Below, piece after piece: positions 33,775-47,984 of a stretch of DNA of 64,000 nt. Where the stretch lies: positions 1,721,122 through 1,785,121 of the forward strand of contig MU001492.1 in NCBI GenBank assembly GCA_010093485.1, in the 5' to 3' direction. The stretch's first letter is position 1; every line of letters starts with the position of its first letter. The stretch comes from Karstenula rhodostoma CBS 690.94 (Eukaryota; Ascomycota; Dothideomycetes; Pleosporales; Didymosphaeriaceae). The notes under the pieces are model-generated. The model searched no databases. It was not told the origin of the DNA and saw nothing but the letters and a program-made list of their open reading frames with translations. The position numbers and the translations under genes are program-made.

Positions 33775-35175
33775 GTTGGCGATCCGGAATAGGCGGATGT
33801 TGATTCCTCGATAGGTGTTAAACTATCTGGCTGATATTTCGATTTGATGGGCCGTTCATGTGTATCTGGAGAGGATCAATGACAAAAAGATAGAGTTGCC
33901 GTGAGGAGTACAAAAATAATCGCAAAAACATGTGCTCCCTAGCTGACAGCGTTAAAAGACGGTTCGCGTGTATTTATATAGATGCCATTGCGTTGTCAAT
34001 GTACAGATGATGGAGGTGATTGGCTGCTGCCTAATAGCTGCATGCTGCAGCGGCGCAGCATGTGGTACGCCCATCTGGGTCTTGTCGCACCATCCCGCGA
34101 AAGAAATGTCCCCAAATCCAAAGCTGAGATCTCCGCCTACCGTTACAAATATGACATCGTGAAGTTCTGCCTAGAGAGGAAAAGATCGGGCGCACCCCAG
34201 CCAAACCAATGTAAGGTATGCGGCACCTTTTCAGATTCAACGCAAACATTCCAGCATCAAAGAATCGCCGTATCGTCAGAAACTTCCACTGTAAGGATGC
34301 TTCCTAATTCAATCTAAACTTCAACAATCTTGAAATCGAACATCTGATTAGACGGTACTTAGTTTCTGTCCCTCATCTTATTTGCTGCGTCCGTGCCAGC
34401 CACCGGCACACGATGTTCGAACCGCTTGCAAGGCGTCGGAGTCTCCCACCCGGTAGTGCATATGGGAAGTAAGGAGTGTCACGTACAGCCAGTCGAGCTC
34501 GCGATCGTGAGTGAGAGTGAATATAAATTCGGCGTCACCAGTCCGCCATCCTGAAGCTCTACAGTTACCCCAATATATAACTGATTGCAGGCAGGTTAGT
34601 AGCTCAAATCTTACTCAGGCTCCTGGGTTGTCTACAATTCTCACATCTTTGATTGTGATATATACATTCCATTTAAAATTTCTCTAAGAAATTGATAAGG
34701 TCACAGATTATGGAGCAATTCGTAAGATACACCCAACGGATGTTTGCATGTTCAAAACGTAATGGATGGCCCGAGCGCCAGCAATGGCCGACGGCTCCCC
34801 GCTTTCGCTCGCCAGGTACATTATCCACCGCTTCAAGCTGAATACGCACAAAGATTCGGACCGGAGCGGTACCTCTAGCATAGAGAGCTTGTTTAGTCGA
34901 ATATAGGTTGCCTCCAATCTGTAGGACACTATCCGATGCCAGGTAACGCTAGACTTGAGACCCCTTTCCCCACAACGGGATCGGACACTTACCCCAGATC
35001 AGGTGAAGCCGATAGAGCTGCACTGGACGAATTGATTTTTTATGACCGCGAACTTCGATAGGACTATCGGCAGACTCTCAGCTATCCTCACTGCTTTACT
35101 CGCATCATATCATGCAAGTCAGCCAGGCTCTGCGTCATCTCAGCCTCCCCTTTGTTTGACGTCTCAATTCCAGAC
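33775..35175. other. Intergenic region, 1.4 kb, with a degraded repeat
   Basis: No gene is supported. Repeat copy B occupies 33865-33957. The rest is AT-rich in parts and holds only short frames without domain-like sequence. Confidence 0.45.
33865..33957 (+). repeat. Degraded dispersed repeat, copy B
   Basis: Counterpart of 15904-16006 with mostly C/T and G/A differences and a short deletion after the AGATA(A/G)AGTT block. It lies about 90 bp upstream of the F-box gene start. Orientation is the same as copy A. Confidence 0.55.
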
Positions 35176-36931
35176 ATGATTGCGTCTCTACCTGAGGCCT
35201 GCGACCTTGTCGTGGTCGGTTCCGGTATGTTGGGTAACACTTTCCAACTGCCCACAAATGAGTGTCCTAATGGAGTGATAACCAGGATGGTTTGGCCTCG
35301 GGGCCGCACGAGCATACATCCAGTCCCATCCCGATCAGAGAATCGCTGTGCTAGAATCCAACGACTCGGTCGGAGGCACATGGTCGGAAAAGCGGTTGTA
35401 TCCAGGCCTGAAGAGCAACAATATGCTTGGAAGTTACGAGTTTCCTGATTTCCCCATGAAGTCAGAGATCTACGGTGTGAAAGAACTCGGACATATCCCC
35501 GGCGCGGTGTTGAATCGATACCTGACCGATTTTGCGAAACATTACGGCATCTACGAGAGGCTGTAGTTTAACTCGACTGTCGGGCTGGTCGAATCTACGG
35601 AATCTGGATGGACATTGACCGTGTCTTCGCCGAGCGGAGAAAGACAATTCCACACAAAAAAGCTCATCCTCGCGACGGGTCTCACATCGACACCCAATAT
35701 CCCGTCGTATAAGGGTGCCGAGAGTTATGGAAAGCCTTTTTTCCATGCGAAGGACTTTTGTCGGAGAGCAGATGAGGTCAAAGAGGCCAAGAACGCGGTG
35801 GTCATAGGTGGCGCCAAGTCTGCATATGATGTGGCATATGCTATGATTGAAAGTGGTGCTACTGTCGATCTGGTTATCAAGCCTGATGGCAATGGCCATG
35901 TTTGGATCGCCCCGCGGAAGTTAACACCGCTCGAACACCGCCTTGACACTATCCTCAACATTCGGGCCTTATCGTGGTTCAGCCCTTGTCCATGGGGCCA
36001 CGAAGACGGATTTGGCGGTGTACGAAAGTTCTTGGAAAAGACCTCCTTTGGAAAAATGCTCGCCAGAGGCTTCTGGAACGTGATGGGAAACGATGTCTTA
36101 CAGCGCAACCAATACGACAGCCATCCCGAGCTTCAGAAGCTGAAGCCATGGTATTCTGTGTTCTGGATCGGCAGCGGTTTGAGTATTCTTAACTACGACA
36201 CCAGCTTCTTCGACATGATACGCGATGGGAAGGTCCGTGTGCACATCGAGAATATTGACTACCTAGCTCCTGGAAAGGTAGTGCTTGAAAATGGAGACGA
36301 GCTTGTAGCAGACGCTATAATTTGCTCGACAGGTTGGAAAAAAGAGTCGACCATTACGTTCGCTAGTCTAGATGACACAGGCTTGGGTCTACCTATTGAC
36401 GAGAAGGAGAAGGCCAACCTCAGCCTTGAGTACGACACCAAAGTGCTAAAAGACTTTACCATCCTAGAGAAATAGCCCAATCTACCCCGCCAACCCAAGA
36501 AAGCTTTGGAGCCTCTTCGGTACTATCGGTTCATGGTACCATCAGGCATGCTTGCGAAGCGGAACTTTGCTTTCGCAGGCATGATCTCCTCAGTGAGCAC
36601 TGCAATTTGCGCTAGCACCCAAGGCCTATGGATTACAGCCTATTTTGATAGCCGTCTGGACCGCGAAACAAAAACCCAGGACGAGGTTACCCGCGAGATT
36701 ATGATGCACACGCAATGGGGAAAATGGCGGTACCCCTGTGGTTACTGTGCAAGTCTTCCTGACTTCGTGTTCGAAGGCATCCCCTATGTTGATATGCTCC
36801 TTCGAGATATGGGCATCCGGAACAAGCGGAAAGGATCCTTCATCAAAGAAATTTTCTCGCCGTACTGCCCCGAGGACTATGATGGAGTTTTGGATGAGTA
36901 CAGGGTAAAAATTGGTGTTGTGGGGGAATGA
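35176..36931 (+). pseudogene. FAD-dependent monooxygenase (FMO/BVMO type) interrupted by two TAG codons
   Basis: Exon 1 (35176-35224) and exon 2 (35286-36931), with a 61-base intron, give one frame of 564 codons apart from two in-frame stops. The intron splits the FAD motif VVGSGWFGLGAA near the start. SVGGTWSEKRLYPGL and LILATGLTSTPNIPSY follow, then the NADPH-type motif VVIGGAKSAYDVA and CSTGWKKE, all typical of flavin-containing monooxygenases. TAG at 35564-35566 falls between YERL and FNSTV, and TAG at 36473-36475 falls between LEK and PNLPRQP. There is no frameshift or deletion, and similarity-type features continue on both sides. Either the gene is recently dead, the stops are read through, or they are spliced out by introns I cannot see. 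It flanks the aromatic catabolism genes. Confidence 0.75.
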
Positions 36932-37472
36932 ACGAAGACTAGGGTTGGATCGTGACTGTGAGCGCGCCAGTGATTTTTTTGTTAGTACTGCGTGAAGAGG
37001 CCACCACGCATTAGAGTGTTCGTGCGTTATCATAGGGCTTCTGACCTCCAAATTTTGCAATTTCAGACACACAATTATAACATGTACCTCCTGACACCCC
37101 TGGTATCGTTCACTGTTGGAGTACACCCACGCTCGATTATTGAGTTACTAGTTGCACCCTCATCACTGTCTATATTCATCTCTGTAATCTGCTATGCAGG
37201 TCCTGAGTCCGCTACGCGAACTTCTTGAGGATATCCATGAATCAAATACTTGGACGTTCAAGGAACCCATGTGTTATTCAGGGTAGTGAAAGGGTCGCAG
37301 GCTCAGGATGTCGAGTCGCTTTATTTACCGTACAATTCAATATACATAGATGGTTCGGCAACTGATAATTGAGCTCGCACACAAAGGTTTCAATCAATCA
37401 ATCATACATTTTATTCGTGAAACGGAAGATTGGAGCAGTCAAATCGGGCTCGATCATCATGTAATGCGCACT
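36932..37472. other. Intergenic region between convergent genes
   Basis: About 540 bp containing the 3' ends of the monooxygenase and the regulator. Nothing else recognised. Confidence 0.4.
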
Positions 37473-40108
37473 TCATGCCAGATGGCCCCCAACCTGTGCC
37501 GAGCAATTCAACCCCATATCCACATCGGGCAATAGGGGTACAAGACATGTACCGGCATATCTATCAACATCCCAAAGCATGCGCAGAATTATATCGTTGT
37601 CGCCCATTAACGCAGGGTCTACAGGTCCGATATCATTGCCAGCAGTACCCAACTGATCCAGCTCAAGAGGCCAATCCGCGAAATAAGGCTCTAGTGAAGT
37701 CGTATCTGGACTCGGAAGTTGGGTGGCAATATGTTCCGCATCGTCCACTTCGGCTGCGACCTCTGTCAAGAAAACACGGTCGACTAGCGTTGGGCGGGAT
37801 TCTTGTTTTCCCCGGTCAAGCTGTTCCCGGTATGACTTGATGGACTGATGAAAGCTCATGAGGATGTTGTAGTACTGCTCAGCTTGTGGACTCATCCTCT
37901 TCAGCTCTCCTAGAACATGGAGAGACTTGAGAAAGGCTGCACGTTTCTGCGAAAAGCTGTGACCATCTTCTACCAGTAAGGAAAAGCCTAGAACAAGCCC
38001 GGTCGCGAAAACCCAAGCCCTTTTGGAGATTAGAACGATGGTATGTTGGAGCTTCGGATGATATGCATAGGGGACGTGGGCAGATTCAATGGAGGGTGTG
38101 TATCCCTGCTATCTCATGCCGATCTCTTCATGCGAGTTGGGTCGGGTGTGTGACAAGACTTCCGTGAGGTGGCGAGGGGATTAACTCACTTGAGAATACA
38201 CATGTTCCCGACCAACATGCCAGACTTCATGACTTGGTGACACATCTGCGACATGAGTGACGCTGCGTCGATGCACGCGTCTGCTAGATGTGCGACTTTT
38301 TTATCCTCGGCTTTGGCGCGTTTCAAGCCCTGGGCCTGTCGAGGCGAGTTGCGTGCTTGCCCTGAAAGCAAAGGTACGACATGTCGGATCAAGCAGTGCC
38401 GAGTGACCAAAATTACACTGAAATAGTATGACCCGGCAACATGGACATTTCCAATAGTGATATGTCGCGTGTCGAAGCCACTTTCGCTACCATGATGCCG
38501 CAGGATTGGTGGGAACGTGCGACTACGTTGCCGTAAAGCCAATACGAACGCCTCGGTTGCTTCCATACTCAAGCCGACTTCAGCGGACTTATCAACAGCC
38601 TCGTTGAGAATGGCGGAAATTTCATATGATGCTCCCAAGGCTAAGGCTTTGTACATGACTTCGGGATTCATATCGGGACTGTCGGTTACGTAACTCGTAT
38701 AACCTGCTCGTACAGACGGAGTACTACTCGGACGGCCAAGTATAGAATTGCAAATGACATCGAAAACACGCAGACTTTTGGCTGTTCGGAGTCTGTAGGC
38801 GCCAAATCAGCTTGATATACATACACCAGATGATAGTTTTCGCCTTACCTCGCGTTCCTGGCTTCTTGTGGCAGGTGCTTATACTGTGCAGACGAGTGAA
38901 GACCCAGTATATCAGCAGCTTTCGAGGCTACACCTAGGTACATGAAAGCTGAGTTGCGACGACATGCTCCAAACATGTAAAAAGCCATCAAGAGAAAAGC
39001 TCGAACTAGGTCCAGGCTTGGATTTGCCAACATTCCCTCAAATGCTAATTTTCGAGCGTAGGAGAATAGCCTCGCTGCCCACGTGGCGTCGTCCACACTT
39101 TGGCGACACTGTGCTCCGATTGCGATCATGAGGTACATACATGCGGCCTCCAAATTACTCAGCCTTTGAGAGGCAGGCGGTATCGCACTGGGACTTATAG
39201 GATCGCGACTGCCCAACAGCCGAAAAACATCCTCCCAGGAGTAAAGATCGAGAAGGCCGCTTGACTACGCACGGGTTAGGGAGTGCCTCCAGAACAACAA
39301 AAGCGAACAGCTGGGGTTACTAACAGCATCCAAGAAGACTTGTATAAAGGCTCTTTTGTCATCAATGCTCAAACCATCATAGACGGAATTTGGGTCTACG
39401 TCTGCAGTATCTGCCTCGAAGAGCTGGTGACTATCGTCTGCGACAGTGAAGCCAGAGGGTCCGACATGGCGCTCTAGTGTCTTCTGCAAGAATCTCAGAA
39501 ATGAGATTGCTGCCGTATTACCGACAAAGACTGTAATGAAACGGAATTAGCTTTTGTTTCCATATTCCTATTAGGGTAGAGTTCGCATCAAATGGAAGAG
39601 TGTTTATGCATGTGTTATAAATCCACAAATCATACTCTTCGAATGTTCAGATAGACTTACCTTTCTCTCCGTTTACACTTGATAGCATAAGAGGCGGCTG
39701 ATCAATCCCTTCGCTAGAGGACATTTGCGTCTCATCGTCGAAGCCGTTTTCAGACCCATCATGACCGTCAACATCGATTCCATCGGAAATAACGCTACCG
39801 GATGACCTGACACTTTGCCCCTGGACGTTCCAAGAAGACACTGGCGAGACCATAGATTCCCCTACTGAACTCCTATTCCCGCTAGAGTTGAAATCGACTA
39901 TACCGACATTCTGTGGGGTGATTGAGCTTTGCCGTGGCAATGGGTGGCGCCGCCTGCCGCGGGTGTAGTGACAAGTCTCAGAGTCTCCCTTCTTTCTACA
40001 AGCATCGCAAGGCTGGATCCCATTACACCGCTTTTTCGACGCTTTGCATTGATCGCATGCCCGAGCGACTCGCTGCCTGTCCTCAGGCTTCACTGGCCGA
40101 CGGGGCAT
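37473..40108 (-). CDS. Zn2Cys6 transcription factor with fungal-specific MHR domain
   Basis: Five exons (40108-39661, 39530-39325, 39264-38849, 38792-38190, 38019-37473) give 739 residues. The binuclear zinc cluster has cysteines at 18, 21, 28, 34, 37 and 46 (CDQCKASKKRC ... CDACRKKG ... C), with a basic arm RGRRRH after it. A serine-rich linker follows, then the fungal-TF domain with LSNLEAACMYLMIAIGAQCRQS, and RTAKSLRVFDVICNSILGRPSSTP, a hallmark of this domain. The final join (LK-AWVFATGLVLGF) uses a long 170-base intron and is the least certain. It is the only regulator beside the decarboxylase, CoA-transferase, dioxygenase and hydroxylase genes, and I infer that it controls them. Confidence 0.85.
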
Positions 40109-40815
40109 CGTGAACTTGGGATTGGAGTAGGATCAGAACATCACGTGATGGACGACAAAGGTGCTCCAGGGCCCACTCGGCGAAGTCTGGGGTATGCGTC
40201 GGCTGCTGGGTTGGGAAAGGAGAATTCGGAAGATGTTTGCGGGGCACGGAACAGTAGCCGCCATGATGTTAAGACCTCGCTGTAAGACACATTTGTCCAA
40301 TCGCCGCTCGATTACCCAGCTACCAACTTCAGGAGACATCACAACTAGCGGCATACCGATAAGTGTTGGGCGGGATGCACACGCACAGTGCTGGAGGATA
40401 ACAAGGTGCACTATCCGAAGATGGGTGATAATCCGCTAGGAGAGCGATCCTATTGGCCTCGCCTCGGCCGCCGCGGAATCTACCCAGTCGGTCGGCCTGG
40501 CGATAGGCATGACACACCATTGTTATCGCCGTAGCTCTCGTTCTTAACAAGCACAGTCACCTTTCATGCTCAGTCGCCAACATTGTACAACGGGTATCTT
40601 CAAAGTTTCAAACACGTCGATATCCATTACTAGTCATGGCAGACGGGCGCGCTGTATTCGTTCATAGTCGCAGTACAGCAGTGCAGGTCGAAGGAAGCTT
40701 TATAACTTCTTATCTTTGGCCCGGCGACGATTACATAAGCTTCCTGTGAGGGTCACGTGAGCGCCTCAACTATTGGTAAGGAACATGTGGCATCGGTTAT
40801 GACTTCTCTCAATAT
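40109..40815. other. Intergenic region, regulator promoter
   Basis: About 700 bp upstream of the Zn2Cys6 gene and downstream of the decarboxylase-like gene. Only overlapping chance frames are present. Confidence 0.4.
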
Positions 40816-42617
<1,802 letters not shown>

Positions 42618-44480
42618 TCATGGGTCTTTTCGAACATCTCGCTCAGATCCAAAGTCCCACGTAGGCAAATCCGAGCCGTTCGGGCGGCTAGCCCTCTGGA
42701 ATCCAACCTCAAGACCTTCAATCTCGGCGACAGGGTTGACTGCTTCAATATCTGCCTTGTACCTTTCTGCATACCAGTGATCGAGTAGCTTCGGGCGCGT
42801 GAAGAAGGCAGGAAATTGTCGGCGCATCTGTCGTAATGCAGTACCGCTAATCTGATCCACGCTGTTGTTGTGACGCAGCGCTAGGAACTCAGGTCCCATC
42901 AACTGTCGCAGCTGCTCCTGCACTTGCTCTGTATGCAGACCTGCCTTGAAAAGCAGGAGATCATATTGTAACAGGGAGACTTTGCCATGCCATGACCCAC
43001 CGCGTTTTGTTCGGTGTAAGAGCCCAAGTAGAGCGGTAATGGCGCCCATGCAGCCAGTGCCGTAGTCTGATATCGGGAACGGCGGCACCACAGGCTCTGA
43101 AAGGCTCATGAATTTGCCTTGTTCCCACGCAACACCAGAGACCTGCATAATGATCATGAGCGTTGAAACTTAGAGCCAATGCTTGGTACTTCTGGTACTT
43201 CTGGGACTTACACAATCGGCAATCTGCTGCCATCCTGGCCTGGCCGCCCAGTCCCCTTCGTAGCCAAAGCAATTTTCGTTGACGTACACAATGCCTTTAC
43301 CTCGGCGTTTAGCCTTTTCACACAGCTGCGTTGGGCCGTAACCGAGTCGATCCAAGGCGCCAGGCCGATAACCATCGACAACAACGTCCACATCAGCAAG
43401 GAGCTCTTCAAATTTTTCTCTTCCCTCGGGGGTTTTTAGGTCCAGATCCGCTGCATGTTTTCCCATGTTTCCGTCAACCTGAAAGAATGGAACATCGCTC
43501 AGATGAGGGCTTGTAATCTTCAAGACGGTGGCACCATACTCTGCCAGAATGCGCGTGATTGTGGGGCCGGCGATGATGCGACATAGTTCAAGGACTTTGA
43601 TACCCGAGAGCGGTCTCCTATCGTCACTGGATGGGAGGGGACAAGGCGGCGTCTGTTCCTCCAGTGGAGTCACATTCCAGGGCAAAGCTTTCGATGCTAC
43701 TTTCCCCTATGTTGATAGCCAATGTCAGCTACTTCAACTAATGACAGCAATCTTTGAGACTTACATGTGGCGTCTTCAAGAAGTCTTCATGTTTCAGTAC
43801 AGGAACCCCGGCCTGTTTGTTGGCTGCATTCATTTCTTCGAGCTCGTCTATTGTAAATTTCCGAACAGCACCCTCTATCGTACTGACGATCTCCCCGTGG
43901 GTTTCAAGATCCGGCAGAAAAGGTGCCAGGCCAATCATACCCAGCGTCGTTGACGCTTCAAGTGAGCCATGTATATGGTAATACTCTCCTTGCCTTTTTG
44001 TCTCGTACAGGTTTGCTGACATGCGACGGTATGGGTCAGATTGCGCCTTCAGAAGATCCGTATCTTCAACACTTGTCAGACATTGCAATGGTTGAAGGCT
44101 GGCACAGAAATAATACCCTTGAGAAGCTTCTTGACATCTGGATCCAACTTGCCTTTTCCTCCGACAGTAGCCAGATATGCCTGAAAAAGAAAAGCAGTCG
44201 TCTTTTCGAGGTCAATCTTGATGGCTCTCTGCGAACTTTTTTTAGCTTTGAGATCACCCAATTCGGCAGCTACCGAAGCCTCGATGGCTTTCAATGCCGC
44301 TGTGGTCTCTGTCTCCTTGAAGGGGATTGGAAAGTAGGGTAAATTTCGTTTTGCGTCGAAAGTGACACTTTCAGTCCTGTGGCGAACTGCTGGCGGAAGC
44401 TCATTATCGTTCTCGCCGAACGATTCCAACAAAACCTGCAGGATGTTCTTCGACTCCTCGGTCGACTTGTAGAATACCAT
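42618..44480 (-). CDS. CaiB/BaiF (class III) CoA-transferase family protein
   Basis: Four exons (44480-44117, 44063-43765, 43706-43212, 43142-42618) give 560 residues with introns of 53, 58 and 69 bases. The conserved half begins at RPLSGIKVLELCRIIAGPTITRILAEYGATVLKI, the typical N-terminal block of the family, followed by DLDLKTPEGREKFEELLADVDVVVDGYRPGALDRLGYG and GWQQIADCVSGVAWEQG. A 230-residue N-terminal extension is itself distantly related to family C-terminal parts (SLEASTTLGMIGLAPFLPDLETHGEI), as in other fungal members. Class III transferases move CoA between carboxylic acids. Its substrate here could be an aromatic or ring-cleavage acid, inferred from location only. It shares a 529-bp divergent promoter with the dioxygenase gene. 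Confidence 0.85.
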
Positions 44481-45009
44481 GGTGCTTCGCAGCTTCAGAC
44501 TCGGATGTGCACGAAACTTTGACAGCAATACCGCCTCCCGATATCGTAATGTGCGACGCTACGCATGGCATGCGATGAGATGGTTAGGCATTTGGACTAG
44601 ACCTACCATGGATGATTTCAAGACCGCCCGTTTCCAAAGTGTGGGGGTTGGGTCTCGGGTCCCACTTGGAGGTGTTCCGATGGGGCATCGGATGCGGCAC
44701 CCGGCGTCGGCTAATGGACACGCACGCGCGTGCAGCCTGATGAGCATGCACCGTGATGAGCAAGCAATATACGATGTTGTGTCGGGGACATGCGGGCGCA
44801 CTTCCCATCCTCTGAGCCATCCAATCAGGACTACTTAGTTTCTGATTGGTAAACGGCAAATCACGCCAGTTGCACGCTAAAGCGGGGTAAGAAAGGACCG
44901 GTGCGACGCCTTCATATCTTATTTATGGAACTTTGCTAGGCTGTACAGACCACGCACAATTTATCGAAACTCGTGCTATCTGGACATTTCGAACCATAGT
45001 ACCAATAGG
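44481..45009. promoter_or_regulatory. Shared divergent promoter of CoA-transferase and intradiol dioxygenase
   Basis: A 529-bp region between two start codons pointing away from each other. A TATTTATG element at about 44919-44926 lies near the dioxygenase start, and a CreA-type GTGGGG occurs at 44641-44646. Divergent layout suggests co-regulation, probably by the nearby Zn2Cys6 protein; I did not find a clear paired CGG site. Confidence 0.4.
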
Positions 45010-46011
45010 ATGTCTCAAACCAATGGCACCGACGGCGCAACAAAGCCTAAGCCCCAATATGATCCTGATTTCACATCCAGTGTCATCAAAGCTACAGGAC
45101 CGAAAGCCAACCCCCGTGTGGCACAAGTCGTTGGCAGCTTAATACAGCACCTGCACGACTTTGCGCGCGATGTTGATCTCACAGTCGACGAATGGATGAT
45201 GGGCGTCAACATGATCAATCGCGCGGGCCAGATGAGCAACGAGAGAAGAAACGAGGGACAGTTGTTGTGCGACGTAATCGGTTTAGAATCGTAGGTTTGA
45301 ATAATCGACCACTTGAGTCTAGTCTGTTAACGTTTGCCAGGCTTGTTGACGAGATCACAAACAAGCAGCTCGTAGGCGCTGACTATGAAGCTACGAAGAC
45401 CGCAATTCTGGGGCCTTTTTTCCGACATGATACGCCACCCACCAAGAATGACACCAGTATCATCAAGACCATGCCAAAAGACGGCGAAGTCACGTACATG
45501 CACGGGATCGTCCGCGATGCTGCCACCAACGAGCCGCTGAAAGGTATCACAATCGATATCTGGCAATGCAGCACAAACGGTCTCTACGAGCAACAAGATC
45601 CGGAACAGGCAGAATTTAACCTGCGCGGGAAGCTCACGACAGATGAAAACGGCTATTATGGGCTGTACTGCTTGCGACCTGTTCCATATCCCGTGCCAGA
45701 TGACGGTCCCGGTGGCGAGTTGTTGCAGCTTCTTGACCGTCACCCTTACCGGCCGGCTCATATTCACATTATTGTAAGTCTATCAACACACGGGTTCCCA
45801 GTGAGGTCATTAAATAACATAACACCAGGCGGGGAGCGACAAGTATACCCCTTTGACAACCCAGATATTCGACAAAACCAGCAAATATCTTGCCGAAGAT
45901 TCGGTGTTCGCGGTGAAGGATGATCTCGTTGTTGACTTCGTGCCAGTGCAGGGCAAGGAGAACGCGTCTTTGGAGCTCACATATGATATCAAGCTAGCCA
46001 AGATACTGTGA
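45010..46011 (+). CDS. Intradiol ring-cleavage dioxygenase (catechol or hydroxyquinol 1,2-dioxygenase)
   Basis: Three exons (45010-45290, 45341-45773, 45829-46011) with introns of 50 and 55 bases give 298 residues. The N-terminal helical dioxygenase domain ([44 protein letters not shown]) is followed by LGPFFRHDTPP, and a beta-barrel catalytic domain with GKLTTDENGYYGLYCLRPVPYPVPDDGPGGELL. This contains a candidate iron-ligand tyrosine, and HPYRPAHIHII supplies the two histidines. The enzyme opens a catechol between the hydroxyls to give muconate. Substrate choice between catechol and hydroxyquinol cannot be read from the motifs with certainty, but the neighbouring salicylate-hydroxylase and DHB-decarboxylase types both yield catechol. 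Confidence 0.92.
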
Positions 46012-46440
46012 TAGAAGAATGGAATTCGCTGCCATGACGCACATGTTCCTTGATATTTCGGAACATGAAATTGGCAAGTATTTTAGGTGATTATTTTGTC
46101 AAAGCCATTTAGTACTGTTTAGCACTACCTATATCACGAGGAGTATGCGTTCTTTGCAAACCGTTCTCTTGTACTTCCAACACGGCCAGCAAAGGTCTTG
46201 TGGCACCGCTATCATGATTCTACAAATGTTTCTAAAGACTCAAGCCCATTTACTCATTTCCATCGCGATCACGCTCACGAAGCCTTCCTCTGGAAGATGA
46301 TAAAGAAGGTGTATCATGCTCTTTAACGCTACATTACAAATATCATTCTCAGCCACCCCTGATCAAGAAAATAGGCCTTAGAAGCGGAGCACCTTGAGCA
46401 TGATTCACCAAAACAAAGCTGACGTAGAAGGTTCGTGACG
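46012..46440. other. Convergent 3' intergenic region
   Basis: About 430 bp between the stops of the dioxygenase and the hydroxylase genes. No coding signal. Confidence 0.4.
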
Positions 46441-47984
46441 TTACAATCTGGCTTGCTCCTCGCCAACTGTGACACCATTCGAAAGCTTGAGGCCAATAGG
46501 TAGGCCCTTGACGTACCGATCAGTGTACGGCACTCCTTGTCGCTCGGCGAAAGTTTGGTCAATGTCCTTGTACATGTCATATCCGTTCATCTCCTCGATG
46601 GTGAGCTTCTTCGCTTCGTCCTCCACCTTGTAGCCATTGATGTTGGTATTGCTTGAGAAACCTTGAAATATCATTTAGCTCGGATCATGCCTCGTGTAGA
46701 TACGATGAATGCGCTTACCGATGCGTTCGTTGATGTTGGATGCGGCTTTTGCAGCGGAAGCCTGGACCTTGGTGGCGCGAGGTAGACGGACCTGCTCGTA
46801 GACTTCGAGCGATTCTTTCACGTTTCCCTTGAAGTAGTCTTTGTTGAAGAGAATACCGAGAGCGGCGGCGTCTTCGATGGCCATGCAAGCGCCTTGACTT
46901 TGATGCGGCATCATCTGGAAGATATGTTAGCTCGAATTCTTCTCAACAGAGGAAGGGCTTACTTACAGGGTGGCCGGCATCGCCGAGCAAGCAAACATTG
47001 CTCTTAATGAGATATGGATATGGCTCGTGGACCCACAGGCGCCACGGCTGAACCTCAATACCAATGGCAAGGTGGGCCTTGATCTGAACATCCAGCTCTG
47101 GATATTTCTCAAGAAGCTCTTCCACGGGAAGGTCGGCACCACCCCATGTGTGTTTAGAGTAGTCGCCCTCGGATTGAGGAAAAAAGCAATAGTAAGAAAG
47201 AAGCTCGCCGCCATTGCATGGTGAAAGAACAATCTTGTCCCACTTGCCTTCCTGGCCACCCCAGTACTCCAATGCGCTGTTGAGAGAGTAATCAACGAGG
47301 CCGAGCTTTCGTGCATCCTTGGACAAGACGTTGGCATGCAGACAGCTAGATTCTGCGGGCCTCTTGTCTGGATTCAAACCGATGATCTTGCGGGTTACTG
47401 ATCCAATACCATCGGCTCCAACAATCAAGTCATGCGTGGCCTTTACGCCATTAGTGAAGGTTATCTCACCGGACTCAAGATCGATCTTTTGGCACTGTAT
47501 GTAACGTCAATATGAAAAACATTCTAGAAAGGATATGCTTGATCCGACGGGAACTTACCGGGTGATTCACGAGCAACTTCGCAGGAGTTCCAGTGCCCTC
47601 CTCTTGTAACGCACAGTTCATAAGCATCTTGTGCATGTACTGTCTATGGAACATGTTGTACACATAACCCCATCTCTCTTCATAATCGTCGAGATCGTAA
47701 ATACTAACAGGCTCGCCAGTCTTCCAGTCGCGGTTGATAAGTTTCTTCAGCACGACTGGATCGCCCTTCTGGACATCGACACCCCACTCGTGTAACCATC
47801 GAGTACCATTTGCCGCACATGACACTGATGCTCCAGCCTCTCCAGCGAAATCGTTGCGCTCATAGATGGTGACGTCGTGACCTGCGCGGCGTAGCGCAAT
47901 GGCTACGGATAGGCCTCCAATGCCGCCACCGATAACAGCCACGCTCAACCGCCTCCAGTCACCTTCGATGATCGTCCCTGGCAT
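46441..47984 (-). CDS. FAD-dependent aromatic hydroxylase, salicylate hydroxylase type
   Basis: Four exons (47984-47559, 47494-46967, 46914-46719, 46661-46441) give 456 residues with introns of 64, 52 and 57 bases. The Rossmann motif VAVIGGGIGGLSVAIALRRAGHDVTIYER is at about residues 15-43. The middle contains DLIVGADGIGSVTRKII, the DG motif of group A flavoprotein hydroxylases, and [29 protein letters not shown] is the second FAD motif, recreated exactly by splicing. Members hydroxylate salicylate with loss of CO2, or other hydroxybenzoates. Next to a ring-cleavage dioxygenase, the most likely product is a catechol, but 3-hydroxybenzoate-type hydroxylases look similar. Confidence 0.9.
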
